29,295 nt of DNA from a virus, in the IMG/VR virus record IMGVR_UViG_3300010371_000092, positions 1 through 29,295 of that record; one strand, given 5' to 3'. Position 1 is the stretch's first letter; every line of letters begins with the position of its first letter. Both the position numbers and the translations under genes were made by a program. The notes beneath the pieces are model-generated. The model searched no databases. It was not told where the DNA came from and was given only the letters and a program-made list of their open reading frames with translations. This document shows, piece after piece, positions 1-7,334 of the stretch.

Positions 1-287
1 CCGGCGGCCAGAGCAATACATACACCGCCGGAGGTGGCGGCGCGTACGGCACAGACGGCGCCACGCCCACAGCAGGGTCTGCCGGTGCCTCCGGCGACAG
101 CACCAAGGGCGGCGGCGGCGGGGGCGGCGGCGGTACGACTGTGACAGCCTCCACGAATGGAGCAGCAGGCGGGAATGGCGGCCGCGGCGGCGGCGGGGGC
201 GGCGGCGGGGGCGTGGGCATGAATCCTGGGCTGGGCGGCGCGGGCGGAGTTGGAGGCAACGGCTACGCCATCGTAATCTCCTTCTAG
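1..287 (+). CDS. Glycine-rich virion or fibre protein, C-terminal end (partial)
   Basis: Only the last 94 codons are present; the start lies left of the window. The reading frame begins at base 3 and stops with TAG at 285-287. The peptide is dominated by poly-glycine runs broken by Ala, Asn, Ser and Thr, and ends in GYAIVISF. A Gly-rich tract closed by a short hydrophobic beta-strand is the usual end of phage fibre and appendage proteins, so a surface role on the virion is likely. It lies directly upstream of the repeat protein and the tail terminator, where head-completion genes often sit, so a head or neck appendage is as likely as a tail fibre. The function is inferred from composition and ending only. 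Confidence 0.6.
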   Translation, partial: GGQSNTYTAGGGGAYGTDGATPTAGSAGASGDSTKGGGGGGGGGTTVTASTNGAAGGNGGRGGGGGGGGGVGMNPGLGGAGGVGGNGYAIVISF

Positions 288-294
288 GCTCGTC

Positions 295-1572
295 ATGGCA
301 CAAGCCGACGACCTGATTCTTGCTGGGTGGTTTGATGAAGCGCTGATCGCCGCAACCACCACCGGCTCCGTGTCCATCACGCCCACCGTGGGCGCGATCA
401 CGTTGAGCGGCACTGTGCCGGTGCAAGGGCGCGCAGCGTTGCCCACTGCGGGCAGCATCACGCTGTCCGGGGTCGCCGCGACGCTGACCCGCGGCACGCC
501 CATTACGCCGCCTGCGGGTGCGTTGACGTTTGCTGGCGTTGCCGGCACTTTGGGCCTTGGCATTGCCCCGCCTGCTGGCGCATTAGCGCTCGCGGGCGTG
601 GGCCCCGTCATGGGCCTGGCGCTCACCCCGGGCACGGGCACGCTCACCTTGAGCGGGGTGGCGCCCACCGCGCTCCGCAGCACCGCGCTCACTCCCGGGG
701 CGGGGGTGATCACGCTGACGGGGCTGGCGCCGGGGCTGGGCTTGGGGATTGCCCCGCCGGCCGGGGCCATTGTGTTCACCGGGCTCGCGCCCTTCCTGGG
801 CTCTCCGGTCACCCCGCCCGCCGGCGCCTTGACGCTCGCCGGAGCGCCCCCGGTCCTCAGCCTCGGGCTCGCCCCCGCCGCTGGAGCCTTGACGTTTTCG
901 GGGGTTGCCCCCGCCCTCGTCAAGGGTACCGTCCTGGTCGGCGCGGCGGGCTCCCTAGCGCTTGCAGGCGCAGCCCCCGGGGTGGCGCGGGGGACCGTTC
1001 TGACCCCGCCTGCGGGAGCAGTGGCCCTGGCCGGGGGCGCCCCTGGACTCGGCACCGGCATGGCCCCCGGAGCCGGGGCAATCGTTCTGACCGGGGTTGC
1101 GCCCTCCTTGCCGGTGGCCGGAACGCTGGTGCCGCCTGCGGGGGCGCTAATCTTCACGGGCGCCGGGGCGCCGCTGGGCCGCAGCTTGACGCTGGGCACG
1201 GGCGCCGCAGTGCTGAGCGGAGTGGCGCCGGGGCTGGGCCTGACGATCACGCCTCCAACCGGAGCCCTCACACTCACGGGCGCCGCACCGGTGTTTGGTT
1301 CGACGCGGCTTGCCCCGCCCACCGGAGCCCTCACGCTCACGGGCGCCGCGCCAGGGCAACCCGTCGCATTGGCCCCGCGCGGGGGACAGGTGACGCTGGC
1401 GGGCGGCGTGCCGCATGTGCTGGTGGGCTTTGCGCCCTTTGCCAATTATCTCCGGGCGCTCGCGGCGCAACCGCCCATGCCGCTGCCCATCACGTATTTG
1501 CCTGCTGCTGCGGCCGCTGCACCCGCGCCGCCCGGGCAGACCTATTTGCTCCCGGAGGAGGAACCGGCATGA
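295..1572 (+). CDS. Repeat protein, about 17 tandem 20-22-residue beta-rich repeats
   Basis: The 425-residue product starts at ATG 295, 8 bases after the preceding stop. After a 28-residue head it consists of about 17 consecutive repeats (roughly residues 29-377) with the pattern TPPAGALTLAGVAPxLGLGI, followed by a Pro/Ala-rich tail. Each unit has a Pro/Gly turn, a short beta-strand with small residues (GALTLAG, GSITLSG, GAIVFTG), then a second hydrophobic half. Unit length alternates between 20 and 22. There are no cysteines and few charges. Such regular short strands suggest a solenoid or fibrous fold, perhaps a virion decoration or fibre, since the gene is in the structural operon and its TGA overlaps the next ATG (ATGA at 1569). 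I do not recognise a named family. Repeat copies differ at the DNA level, so the array looks old rather than freshly amplified. Confidence 0.85.
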   Translation: MAQADDLILAGWFDEALIAATTTGSVSITPTVGAITLSGTVPVQGRAALPTAGSITLSGVAATLTRGTPITPPAGALTFAGVAGTLGLGIAPPAGALALAGVGPVMGLALTPGTGTLTLSGVAPTALRSTALTPGAGVITLTGLAPGLGLGIAPPAGAIVFTGLAPFLGSPVTPPAGALTLAGAPPVLSLGLAPAAGALTFSGVAPALVKGTVLVGAAGSLALAGAAPGVARGTVLTPPAGAVALAGGAPGLGTGMAPGAGAIVLTGVAPSLPVAGTLVPPAGALIFTGAGAPLGRSLTLGTGAAVLSGVAPGLGLTITPPTGALTLTGAAPVFGSTRLAPPTGALTLTGAAPGQPVALAPRGGQVTLAGGVPHVLVGFAPFANYLRALAAQPPMPLPITYLPAAAAAAPAPPGQTYLLPEEEPA

Positions 1573-2156
1573 CAGCGTTCTTTGTCCCGCCGGCTCCGGC
1601 TGAAGACGATGCGCTGGACAACGTGCTGCATGATCTCATTGCCGGCGTCACGGGGTTGGACGGCTCCTTGGTGCGGCCGATGTGGCAGTTCACGCTCGCA
1701 CAGCAACTGGAGCAAACCGGCAATTGGTGTGCGTTCGGGGTGATGAGTTCCGTGCCAGATGCCAACCCGGTGGTGGAGCATTTGTTCGGCGACGACATCA
1801 CCGCTCCCGCCGGTGACCGCGTCATCCGTCATGAGGAGCTGGAGGTGTTGGTGAGCTTTTACGGCCCCGGCGCCAAGAGCAATGTGGGGCTGCTGCGGGA
1901 TGGGTTGGCGGTGGAGCAGAACCGTTACGCCGCCCGTGCCGCGGGGTTGTACTTTGTGGATATGGAGCCGGCACGCAACGCTCCAGACTTCATCAATCAG
2001 CAATGGATTCGCCGCTGGGACACCTCGTTGCGCTTCCGCCGGATGGTTGCGCGGGTGTACGGTGTGAACAACATTGTGGCTGCGGAGATTGACCTGTTGG
2101 ATGACACGGGCCACGTCGACCGCAAGATTCAGGTGCCGCCAGACGGGCGCTCTTAA
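1569..2156 (+). CDS. Neck/tail terminator protein (LIC_12616, gp12-like family)
   Basis: The 195-residue protein is translationally coupled to the repeat protein by ATGA. Its order of features matches the LIC_12616 or 'neck terminator gp12-like' family of contractile phages. It has an N-terminal helix (LHDLIAGVTGLDGSLVRPMW), a strand with NWCAFGV, a central E-L-x-V-L-V-S-F-Y-G-P-G strand, and a C-terminal region with WIRRWDTSLRFRRMVARVYG. Proteins of this family cap the tail tube and sheath and join the tail to the head. Its place directly before the sheath and tube genes fits that job. The family call rests on remembered motif patterns, and length and context agree. Confidence 0.75.
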   Translation: MTAFFVPPAPAEDDALDNVLHDLIAGVTGLDGSLVRPMWQFTLAQQLEQTGNWCAFGVMSSVPDANPVVEHLFGDDITAPAGDRVIRHEELEVLVSFYGPGAKSNVGLLRDGLAVEQNRYAARAAGLYFVDMEPARNAPDFINQQWIRRWDTSLRFRRMVARVYGVNNIVAAEIDLLDDTGHVDRKIQVPPDGRS

Positions 2157-2181
2157 CCTCTTTCCTCTGGAGTAAATCAAC

Positions 2182-3669
2182 ATGCCTGGTCTTTCCGTAC
2201 AAGACGTCGTCAGCGTCACCATTCAGATGTCGCCGGTGGCTTCGCCACTGCGCAACTTCGGCAGTCTGCTGGTGCTGGGGGATTCGGACATCGTCGATGT
2301 GCAGCAACGCTTCCGGCTGTACACGACGGTTGCGGCGGTGCTGGCGGACTTTGGCAGCAATGCGCCTGAGTCTGCCGCGGCGAAGCTCTTCTTCGCCCAG
2401 TCGCCCACTCCGGCGCAGCTGTATGTTGGCCGCTGGGCTGCTGCCAATACGCACGGTACGCTGATTGGCGCCTCGCTCACGGCGACGCAGCAACTGATGA
2501 CCAACTTCACCTCCATTCTCAATGGCGGGGTGAACTTCACCATTGACGGCGTGGCACAGAACCTGACCGGGCTGAATTTCTCGCTGCAGAGCAATCTGAA
2601 CGGGGTGGCGGCGGTGATTCAGAGCGCTCTGGCGGGCGCTGCCTCTGTGGTGTGGAATTCGGTGTACAGCCGCTTCGAGATCAAGTCCTCCACCACCGGC
2701 ACCTCCTCCGCGGTGTCCTTTGCGAGCGCGGGCGCCAACCAGGACATCTCTGCGCTGCTGGGGCTGACCGCCACGCAAGGCGGATACACAGTGGCGGGCA
2801 TTTTGGCAGAGAGCATTGAGAGCGCCGTCAGCACATTCATGAATCTGACCAATGCGTGGTATGGGCTGCAAATCGCCAGCACCACCGCGGTGGCGGACAA
2901 TGATTATGTGAACGTGGCGGGGCTGATTGAAGCCTCGGGCGGCTCCTCGAGCCGCATCTTCGGCGTCACCACACAGGAACAGGCTGCGCTGCTCTCCACT
3001 TCCTCCACGGATCTGGCCGCACTGCTCCAAGCCGGGGGCTACACCCGCTCCTTCTGCCAGTACTCCTCCAGCAGCCCGTATGCTTCGGCCTCCATCTTTG
3101 GCAAAGCGTTCGGCGTCAACTTCCAAGCGTCCAACTCCACCATCACGTTGAAGTTCAAGCAGGAGCCGCTGATCACGGCCGAAACGCTCACCGAGAGTCA
3201 GGCGCTCGCGCTGCAGAACAAGAACTGCAACGTCTTTGTGAACTACAACAACAGCACCGCCATTCTGCAGGAAGGCAAGATGGCTGGCGGGTTCTTCTTT
3301 GATGAGGTGCACGGCACCGACTGGCTGCAGAACCAGATCCAGACTGACGTGTACAACGCGCTGTTCACCTCTCCCACCAAGATCCCGCAGACCGACGCCG
3401 GCATCAACATCCTCGCCACCATTGTGGCGCAGGACTGTCAGCTGGCCGTCAACAACGGGCTGGTGGCCCCGGGAGTGTGGAATGGACCGGCGATCGGGGC
3501 GCTGGTGCCGGGGCAGTTCCTCAGCACCGGCTACTACGTGTTCCAGCCCCCCGTGGCCACGCAGAACATCACGGACCGGCAGAACCGCAAGGCGCCGCCG
3601 ATCCAAGCTGCAATCAAACTCGCAGGTGCGGTGCACTTTGCGTCCGTCATCGTCTCCGTGAACAGGTAA
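2182..3669 (+). CDS. Tail sheath protein (DUF3383 family)
   Basis: The 495-residue protein matches the DUF3383 family, the sheath subunit of Bcep781-like and other simple contractile tails. It opens with VSVTIQMSPVASPLRNFGSL, a typical DUF3383 start, followed by LVLGDSDIVDVQQRFRLY. A middle section has the conserved LTESQALALQNKNCNVFVNY, and the end contains VPGQFLSTGYYVF and DRQNRKAPPIQAAIKLAGAV. These C-terminal segments form the sheath-to-tube and sheath-to-sheath contacts in this family. It starts at ATG 2182 with a TGGAG ribosome binding site ten bases upstream. The tube gene follows after 7 bases. Sheath and tube are expected to be the most abundant tail proteins. Confidence 0.93.
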   Translation: MPGLSVQDVVSVTIQMSPVASPLRNFGSLLVLGDSDIVDVQQRFRLYTTVAAVLADFGSNAPESAAAKLFFAQSPTPAQLYVGRWAAANTHGTLIGASLTATQQLMTNFTSILNGGVNFTIDGVAQNLTGLNFSLQSNLNGVAAVIQSALAGAASVVWNSVYSRFEIKSSTTGTSSAVSFASAGANQDISALLGLTATQGGYTVAGILAESIESAVSTFMNLTNAWYGLQIASTTAVADNDYVNVAGLIEASGGSSSRIFGVTTQEQAALLSTSSTDLAALLQAGGYTRSFCQYSSSSPYASASIFGKAFGVNFQASNSTITLKFKQEPLITAETLTESQALALQNKNCNVFVNYNNSTAILQEGKMAGGFFFDEVHGTDWLQNQIQTDVYNALFTSPTKIPQTDAGINILATIVAQDCQLAVNNGLVAPGVWNGPAIGALVPGQFLSTGYYVFQPPVATQNITDRQNRKAPPIQAAIKLAGAVHFASVIVSVNR

Positions 3670-3676
3670 ACAACAC

Positions 3677-4126
3677 ATGGCTGCTTATGCATTCAATGAC
3701 GTCGTCGCCACCATTAGCGGTCCGACGGGCTCGGCCAATCTGGCGTTTGGCGCCGGGGCGGCCGACGAGGGCATCGAGTTCGAAATGACCGGTGACAAGA
3801 ACACAATGCAAACCGGCGCCGATGGCTCCGTGCAGCACTCCCTGCACGCCGAGAAGTCGGGGCGCGTGATGCTGCGGTATCTGAAGACCAGCCCGGTCAA
3901 CGCCATCCTGCACCAGATGTATGACCTGCAGACGCAGTCAGCATCACTGCACGGCCAGAACATGATCGTCTGTCAGCAGAAGGCTGCGGGCGACGTGACC
4001 ACTGCGCGCCAGGTGGCGTTCAAGCGCAAGCCCCGCCTGGTCTATGCCAAGGAGGCCGGGCTGATTGAATGGGAGCTGGACGCGGGCATGATCGACACGG
4101 TGTTGGGGACGTACCCAACTTCATAA
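3677..4126 (+). CDS. Tail tube protein (DUF3277 family)
   Basis: The 149-residue product has the typical DUF3277 features: an opening with YAFNDVVATISGP, a central VQHSLHAEKSGRVMLRYLKT, and the closing GLIEWELDAGMIDTVLG. This family forms the stacked hexameric rings of the inner tail tube in DUF3383-sheath phages. Length is normal for the family. The gene sits directly between the sheath and the tail assembly chaperone, the standard order. I see nothing unusual in it. Confidence 0.92.
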   Translation: MAAYAFNDVVATISGPTGSANLAFGAGAADEGIEFEMTGDKNTMQTGADGSVQHSLHAEKSGRVMLRYLKTSPVNAILHQMYDLQTQSASLHGQNMIVCQQKAAGDVTTARQVAFKRKPRLVYAKEAGLIEWELDAGMIDTVLGTYPTS

Positions 4127-4153
4127 AAACTTTCCACTTCGGGGTAACAATAG

Positions 4154-4642
4154 ATGGAATTCGAACTCAACGCTCGTCGTTTCCGTTGCGAAAAACTCAG
4201 CGCGCTGCAGCAACTGCACCTTTCGCGAAAGATTGCGCCGCTGCTCCCGCCGCTCGCGCCATTGCTGGTGCAACTGTGGCAGCGGCGAGAAGACATGTTG
4301 GGCGAGGATCTGCTGCGGATGGCGGAGCTGATGGATCCGCTGGCGCAGGCCTTGGCCAGCATGAAGGACGCGGACGCGGAAGCTGTGGTGGAAATGACGC
4401 TGTGCTCCGTGAAGGTGGAAACGGCGCCTGGGACCTGGGTGCCGCTGTGGTTGCCGGGCGGGAAAATGGCCGCTGTGCTGGAGCTGAACGACATGGGGCA
4501 ATTGCTGCCGATTGTCGTGAAAGTGGTGGTGTTCAATCTGGGCTCTTTTACAAACGGACTCCTTACATCCCGCGGGGCGCCGACGCAAGCGAGTCCGACA
4601 TCCAGTGGGCTCGGCTCCCCGGTGGCGAGGACTGGGCACTGA
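4154..4642 (+). CDS. Tail assembly chaperone (upstream frame product)
   Basis: This 162-residue protein lies between tube and tape measure, the position of the tail assembly chaperone in nearly all long-tailed phages. It starts at ATG 4154 with GGGGT upstream. The N-terminal half is helical (KLSALQQLHLSRKIAPLLPP), and the part near 125-133 reads VVVFNLGSF, resembling the end of chaperone domains in related phages. The last 28 or so residues after that (Gly/Ser/Pro/Thr-rich) look non-conserved. The -1 frame then remains open to 4806. These proteins coat the tape measure and recruit tube subunits. The 0-frame product is probably the major, shorter form, with a minor longer form made by frameshifting. 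Confidence 0.75.
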   Translation: MEFELNARRFRCEKLSALQQLHLSRKIAPLLPPLAPLLVQLWQRREDMLGEDLLRMAELMDPLAQALASMKDADAEAVVEMTLCSVKVETAPGTWVPLWLPGGKMAAVLELNDMGQLLPIVVKVVVFNLGSFTNGLLTSRGAPTQASPTSSGLGSPVARTGH

Positions 4643-4806
4643 TACCGGTGCAGTCTGACCCGCCGCTGTGCACGCTGAAGGAGTTGCAGGATGGAACGTA
4701 TGACCTGGCGGACTTGCAGCTCATGGTGGATGCGGTGATGGTGAAGGCGGACAACCGTGAGATCATGAACGAATTGGTACGGGAACAAGCACGCCGTGGC
4801 CGCTGA
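4549..4806 (+). CDS. -1 frameshift extension of the tail assembly chaperone
   Basis: In the -1 frame relative to the chaperone, a coherent reading frame runs to TGA at 4804-4806. It encodes about 85 residues that look like real protein: DIQWARLPGGEDWALIPVQ, then LKELQDGTYDLADLQLMVDA and an Arg-rich end. The segment resembles the DUF6889-type partner seen after chaperones in DUF3383 phages. There is no ATG, GTG or TTG start near its beginning, and it ends 11 bases inside the tape measure gene, as a chaperone extension should. The shift could occur at CTC TTT TAC (4543-4551), where a TTT codon can slip back one base on a run of four T. The slip site is weak, so the exact place is inferred. The predicted fusion is about 217 residues. 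Confidence 0.6.
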   Translation, partial: YKRTPYIPRGADASESDIQWARLPGGEDWALIPVQSDPPLCTLKELQDGTYDLADLQLMVDAVMVKADNREIMNELVREQARRGR

Positions 4807-6343
4807 AACCATTCGCTCCTTCCTGGTCTCGCTCGGGTTCAAGACCGACCAGGCCACCCTCAAGAAGTTTGAGGACTCCATCACCGCCGCCACCACCAAG
4901 GCGAAGCTCCTGGCGGACGGCATCGAGAAGATGGCCAAGACGGTCATCGACGGCATTCATTCCGTCGCGGTCGATCTGTCCAATCTGTATTACGCTTCCG
5001 TCCGCATCGGCACGTCTGCTTCAAACCTGAAAGCGCTCACGCAGACGGCTGAGGATTTTGGCGTCTCCGCGGAGGAGGCGCTAGGCTTCATGGAGGGCCT
5101 TTCCAAGATTCTAAATACGGACCCGGCCAAGGAGTCCTATCTGAATTCCTTGGGCGTGCAGACTCGCAAAGTGAATGGCGAGATGCGCGATATGCAGGAC
5201 ATCGTGAACGACTTCAGCCAGGCGCTGGGCCGGTTCCCGCCGTATCTGCAGCAGCGCTTTGCGGACATGTACGGTATGAGCTACAAGCTCCGCCTCATGT
5301 TCACGGATCCTGGGTTCCTGCAGGACTTGGAGAAGCATCAGAAGCTGCTGGGTGATGGTTATAACGCCAGCTCCCGTGAAGCTGCTCAATTGCTGCAGCA
5401 ATTCCGTGAGGTGGGTGATCGCTGGGAGAAGTTGAAGCAAAAGTTCACGGTCAACGTCTTCGGGCCGATGATCCGGTGGATTGAGGAAGGGGAGAAATAT
5501 CTCGCGGCGCATGAGCCCAACATCGAGGAGTACATCACCCGTTTCGGCCAAACCATCGAGCGCACCTACAAAGTAATCAAAGCGATTTTGGGCACCGTTG
5601 ATTGGCATAAGCTGATCGGGGTTGATGAGTTCGAGCAACTGTTCAAGCGCATCGAGCAGGTGGGTCAATATCTCAACCGCACCTCGGGCAAGTTCAGCTG
5701 GGTGACGGACTGGATTCTTGGCAAGTCCGGCATCAAAGACGCCGTCGACAAAGCCATGAAGGAGCCCCTCACTTTCAAGTTCAGGTTCCCTTCCGACGCC
5801 GAGAGCGCAGAATGGCACAACCCTGGGAACCTGAAGTACGCGGGCCAGCCGGGCGCCGTGCGCGCAGGCGGCTCACCGGAACAGCGACAGTTTGCCGCTT
5901 TTCGTACAGACGAGGAGGGCATGTTGGCGATGGCGCGGCAGTTGCGGCTGTACGGCCAGCGCGGACTCAACAACATCAACTCCATCGTCAGCACCTATGC
6001 CCCGCGGGGGGACAATGACACCGCCGCATACATCGCGGACGTCGCCGCCCAGATGCACCGTGCCGCGGGCGCTTCTTTGAACCTGAACGATCCGGCGGTG
6101 CTGGCAGCGATGATGAACGCGATGATTCAGCACGAGCACAATGCCAATCCGTACTCCCCGGCGCTGGTGCGTGGGGCAGCGGAGCAGGCGACGCGCGGTG
6201 GGGCACCGGTGGTGGTGCAGCAAACCAACACCATTCACATCGACGGCTCCAAGGACCCGGCGGTGACGAAGAAGATCGTGGTGGACACGCTCTCCGAACT
6301 CAACCATAAAGCTGTCCGGGCGCTACAGCCCACCACCCAATGA
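4796..6343 (+). CDS. Tape measure protein with C-terminal lysozyme-like domain
   Basis: The 515-residue product uses a GTG start at 4796 inside the end of the chaperone extension. The first 330 residues are mostly helical, including LGFKTDQATLKKFEDSI near the start, which is typical of tape measures of short contractile tails. These set tail length and are threaded through the tube. Residues about 340-450 form a distinct domain with HNPGN, then FAAFRTDEEGMLAMARQL, NSIVSTYAPRGDNDTAAYI and a closing HEHNANPYS. That pattern matches the family annotated as 'structural protein P5', thought to be a virion peptidoglycan-degrading module. The C-terminal 65 residues are a short tail. A tape measure carrying a cell-wall enzyme would act at DNA injection. 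The length suggests a tail of well under 100 nm. Confidence 0.8.
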   Translation: MAAETIRSFLVSLGFKTDQATLKKFEDSITAATTKAKLLADGIEKMAKTVIDGIHSVAVDLSNLYYASVRIGTSASNLKALTQTAEDFGVSAEEALGFMEGLSKILNTDPAKESYLNSLGVQTRKVNGEMRDMQDIVNDFSQALGRFPPYLQQRFADMYGMSYKLRLMFTDPGFLQDLEKHQKLLGDGYNASSREAAQLLQQFREVGDRWEKLKQKFTVNVFGPMIRWIEEGEKYLAAHEPNIEEYITRFGQTIERTYKVIKAILGTVDWHKLIGVDEFEQLFKRIEQVGQYLNRTSGKFSWVTDWILGKSGIKDAVDKAMKEPLTFKFRFPSDAESAEWHNPGNLKYAGQPGAVRAGGSPEQRQFAAFRTDEEGMLAMARQLRLYGQRGLNNINSIVSTYAPRGDNDTAAYIADVAAQMHRAAGASLNLNDPAVLAAMMNAMIQHEHNANPYSPALVRGAAEQATRGGAPVVVQQTNTIHIDGSKDPAVTKKIVVDTLSELNHKAVRALQPTTQ

Positions 6344-7014
6344 GCGCCAATCTGATTGAAGGTGTTGTTCTCAATGCGCTCACGACGGCGTTTGAGGTGC
6401 CGTTGTTCAGCCAGATTGGGGACATTCAGGTTGACACAACGCTTGAGGAGCTGTACGAAGATGCCGTCGAGGTGACGGAGCACCCGGTTGAAGCTGGGGC
6501 GCAGATCTCGGATCACGCCTTCAAGAAACCAATGGAGCTGGTGCTGGTGTGCGGATGGTCAGAGTCCAGCATCTCGGGCTTGACGCAGTTTGGGGCGGAT
6601 TCGTTTGGTGGGGCACAGCTGGGTTCCGGCGGCCCCATCAACCCGGGCGTGCTGACGATTGGATCGTTCCTGGGCGGGGCGATGAATGCGTCGAGCTATG
6701 TGGCGGGGATCTATTCCCAGCTGCTGCAGCTGCAGGAGGCGCTTGAGCCAATCAGTGTGAGCTGTGGGCTGCGGTCCTACGAGAACATGATGCTCACGGC
6801 GCTACGGGTGCGACGTGACGAGCGCACGCGGTACACTCTGGCGCTCACGGCGTTCTTCCGCCAAGTGATCATCACCTCCACGCAGGTGGCGAATGTGCCG
6901 CCGGCCGCCAACCAGGCCGTCCCCGCCAGCACCGCCGGCATGGTGAACACCGGCACGCAACAGCCGCAATTGGCCACACCGTCCTCGGGCGGAGCCTTCC
7001 CGGTGCTGCCGTGA
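6340..7014 (+). CDS. Dit-like baseplate/tail protein
   Basis: The 224-residue protein is coupled to the tape measure by ATGA at 6340. Its N-terminal part (residues about 20-160) contains VPLFSQIGDIQVDTTLEEL, a region HPVEAGAQISDHAFKKP, and later VSCGLRSYENMMLTALRVR followed by TLALTAFFRQVIIT. That set is typical of the Dit-like N-terminal domain found in contractile tails, which forms a ring at the tube tip connecting to the baseplate hub. The C-terminal 45 residues are Pro/Ala/Thr-rich and probably disordered. Its place after the tape measure and before the plug agrees with this. Confidence 0.78.
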   Translation: MSANLIEGVVLNALTTAFEVPLFSQIGDIQVDTTLEELYEDAVEVTEHPVEAGAQISDHAFKKPMELVLVCGWSESSISGLTQFGADSFGGAQLGSGGPINPGVLTIGSFLGGAMNASSYVAGIYSQLLQLQEALEPISVSCGLRSYENMMLTALRVRRDERTRYTLALTAFFRQVIITSTQVANVPPAANQAVPASTAGMVNTGTQQPQLATPSSGGAFPVLP

Positions 7015-7334
7015 GCCAGGCATTCCAGATTCCGTTGCAGCCGAGCACGCCGCAATCGTTCTCTATTCAGCTCAGCGGCGTGACGTACACGCTGTCCTTT
7101 GTGTATCGCAATGACGCGAACATGCCAGGCTGGTTCATGGACATTGCGGATTCCGGCGGCACGCCCATTGTGCAGGGGCTGGGGGTGGTGACGGGGGCAG
7201 ACCTGCTGGCGCAGTTTGGGTATTTGAACTTCGGCGGCAAGCTGATTGGCCAAACCACCAGTGACCCGGACGCGCTGCCGACGTTTGATAATTTCGGCAC
7301 GGATTTTCAGCTCTACTGGGTCCCGAACTCATGA
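7011..7334 (+). CDS. Baseplate plug protein (Pam3-type family)
   Basis: The 107-residue protein is coupled by ATGA to the Dit-like gene before it and to the hub gene after it. It begins with FQIPLQPSTPQSFSIQLSGV, then has LSFVYRNDANMPGWFMDIAD and a late LIGQTTSDPDALPTF. This is the pattern of the 'phage baseplate plug' family, small beta-barrel proteins that seal the tube above the spike in simple contractile tails such as cyanophage Pam3. Length is normal for the family. Confidence 0.85.
   Translation: MSQAFQIPLQPSTPQSFSIQLSGVTYTLSFVYRNDANMPGWFMDIADSGGTPIVQGLGVVTGADLLAQFGYLNFGGKLIGQTTSDPDALPTFDNFGTDFQLYWVPNS

Noticed and set aside
379-1420. Possible CRISPR or DNA tandem array in the left repeat region
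   Set aside because: The repeats are in-frame protein repeats of 60-66 bases with diverged DNA and no unique spacers.
1993-3678. A 561-codon open frame on the - strand across the sheath gene
   Set aside because: It is antisense to a clear DUF3383 sheath gene, is rich in Arg, His and Gly in the way GC-biased shadows are, and has no neighbour or ribosome site.
4459-4466. Alternative slip site CGGGAAAA in the chaperone gene
   Set aside because: The codon phase does not allow a paired -1 slip, and shifting here would replace conserved-looking chaperone sequence.
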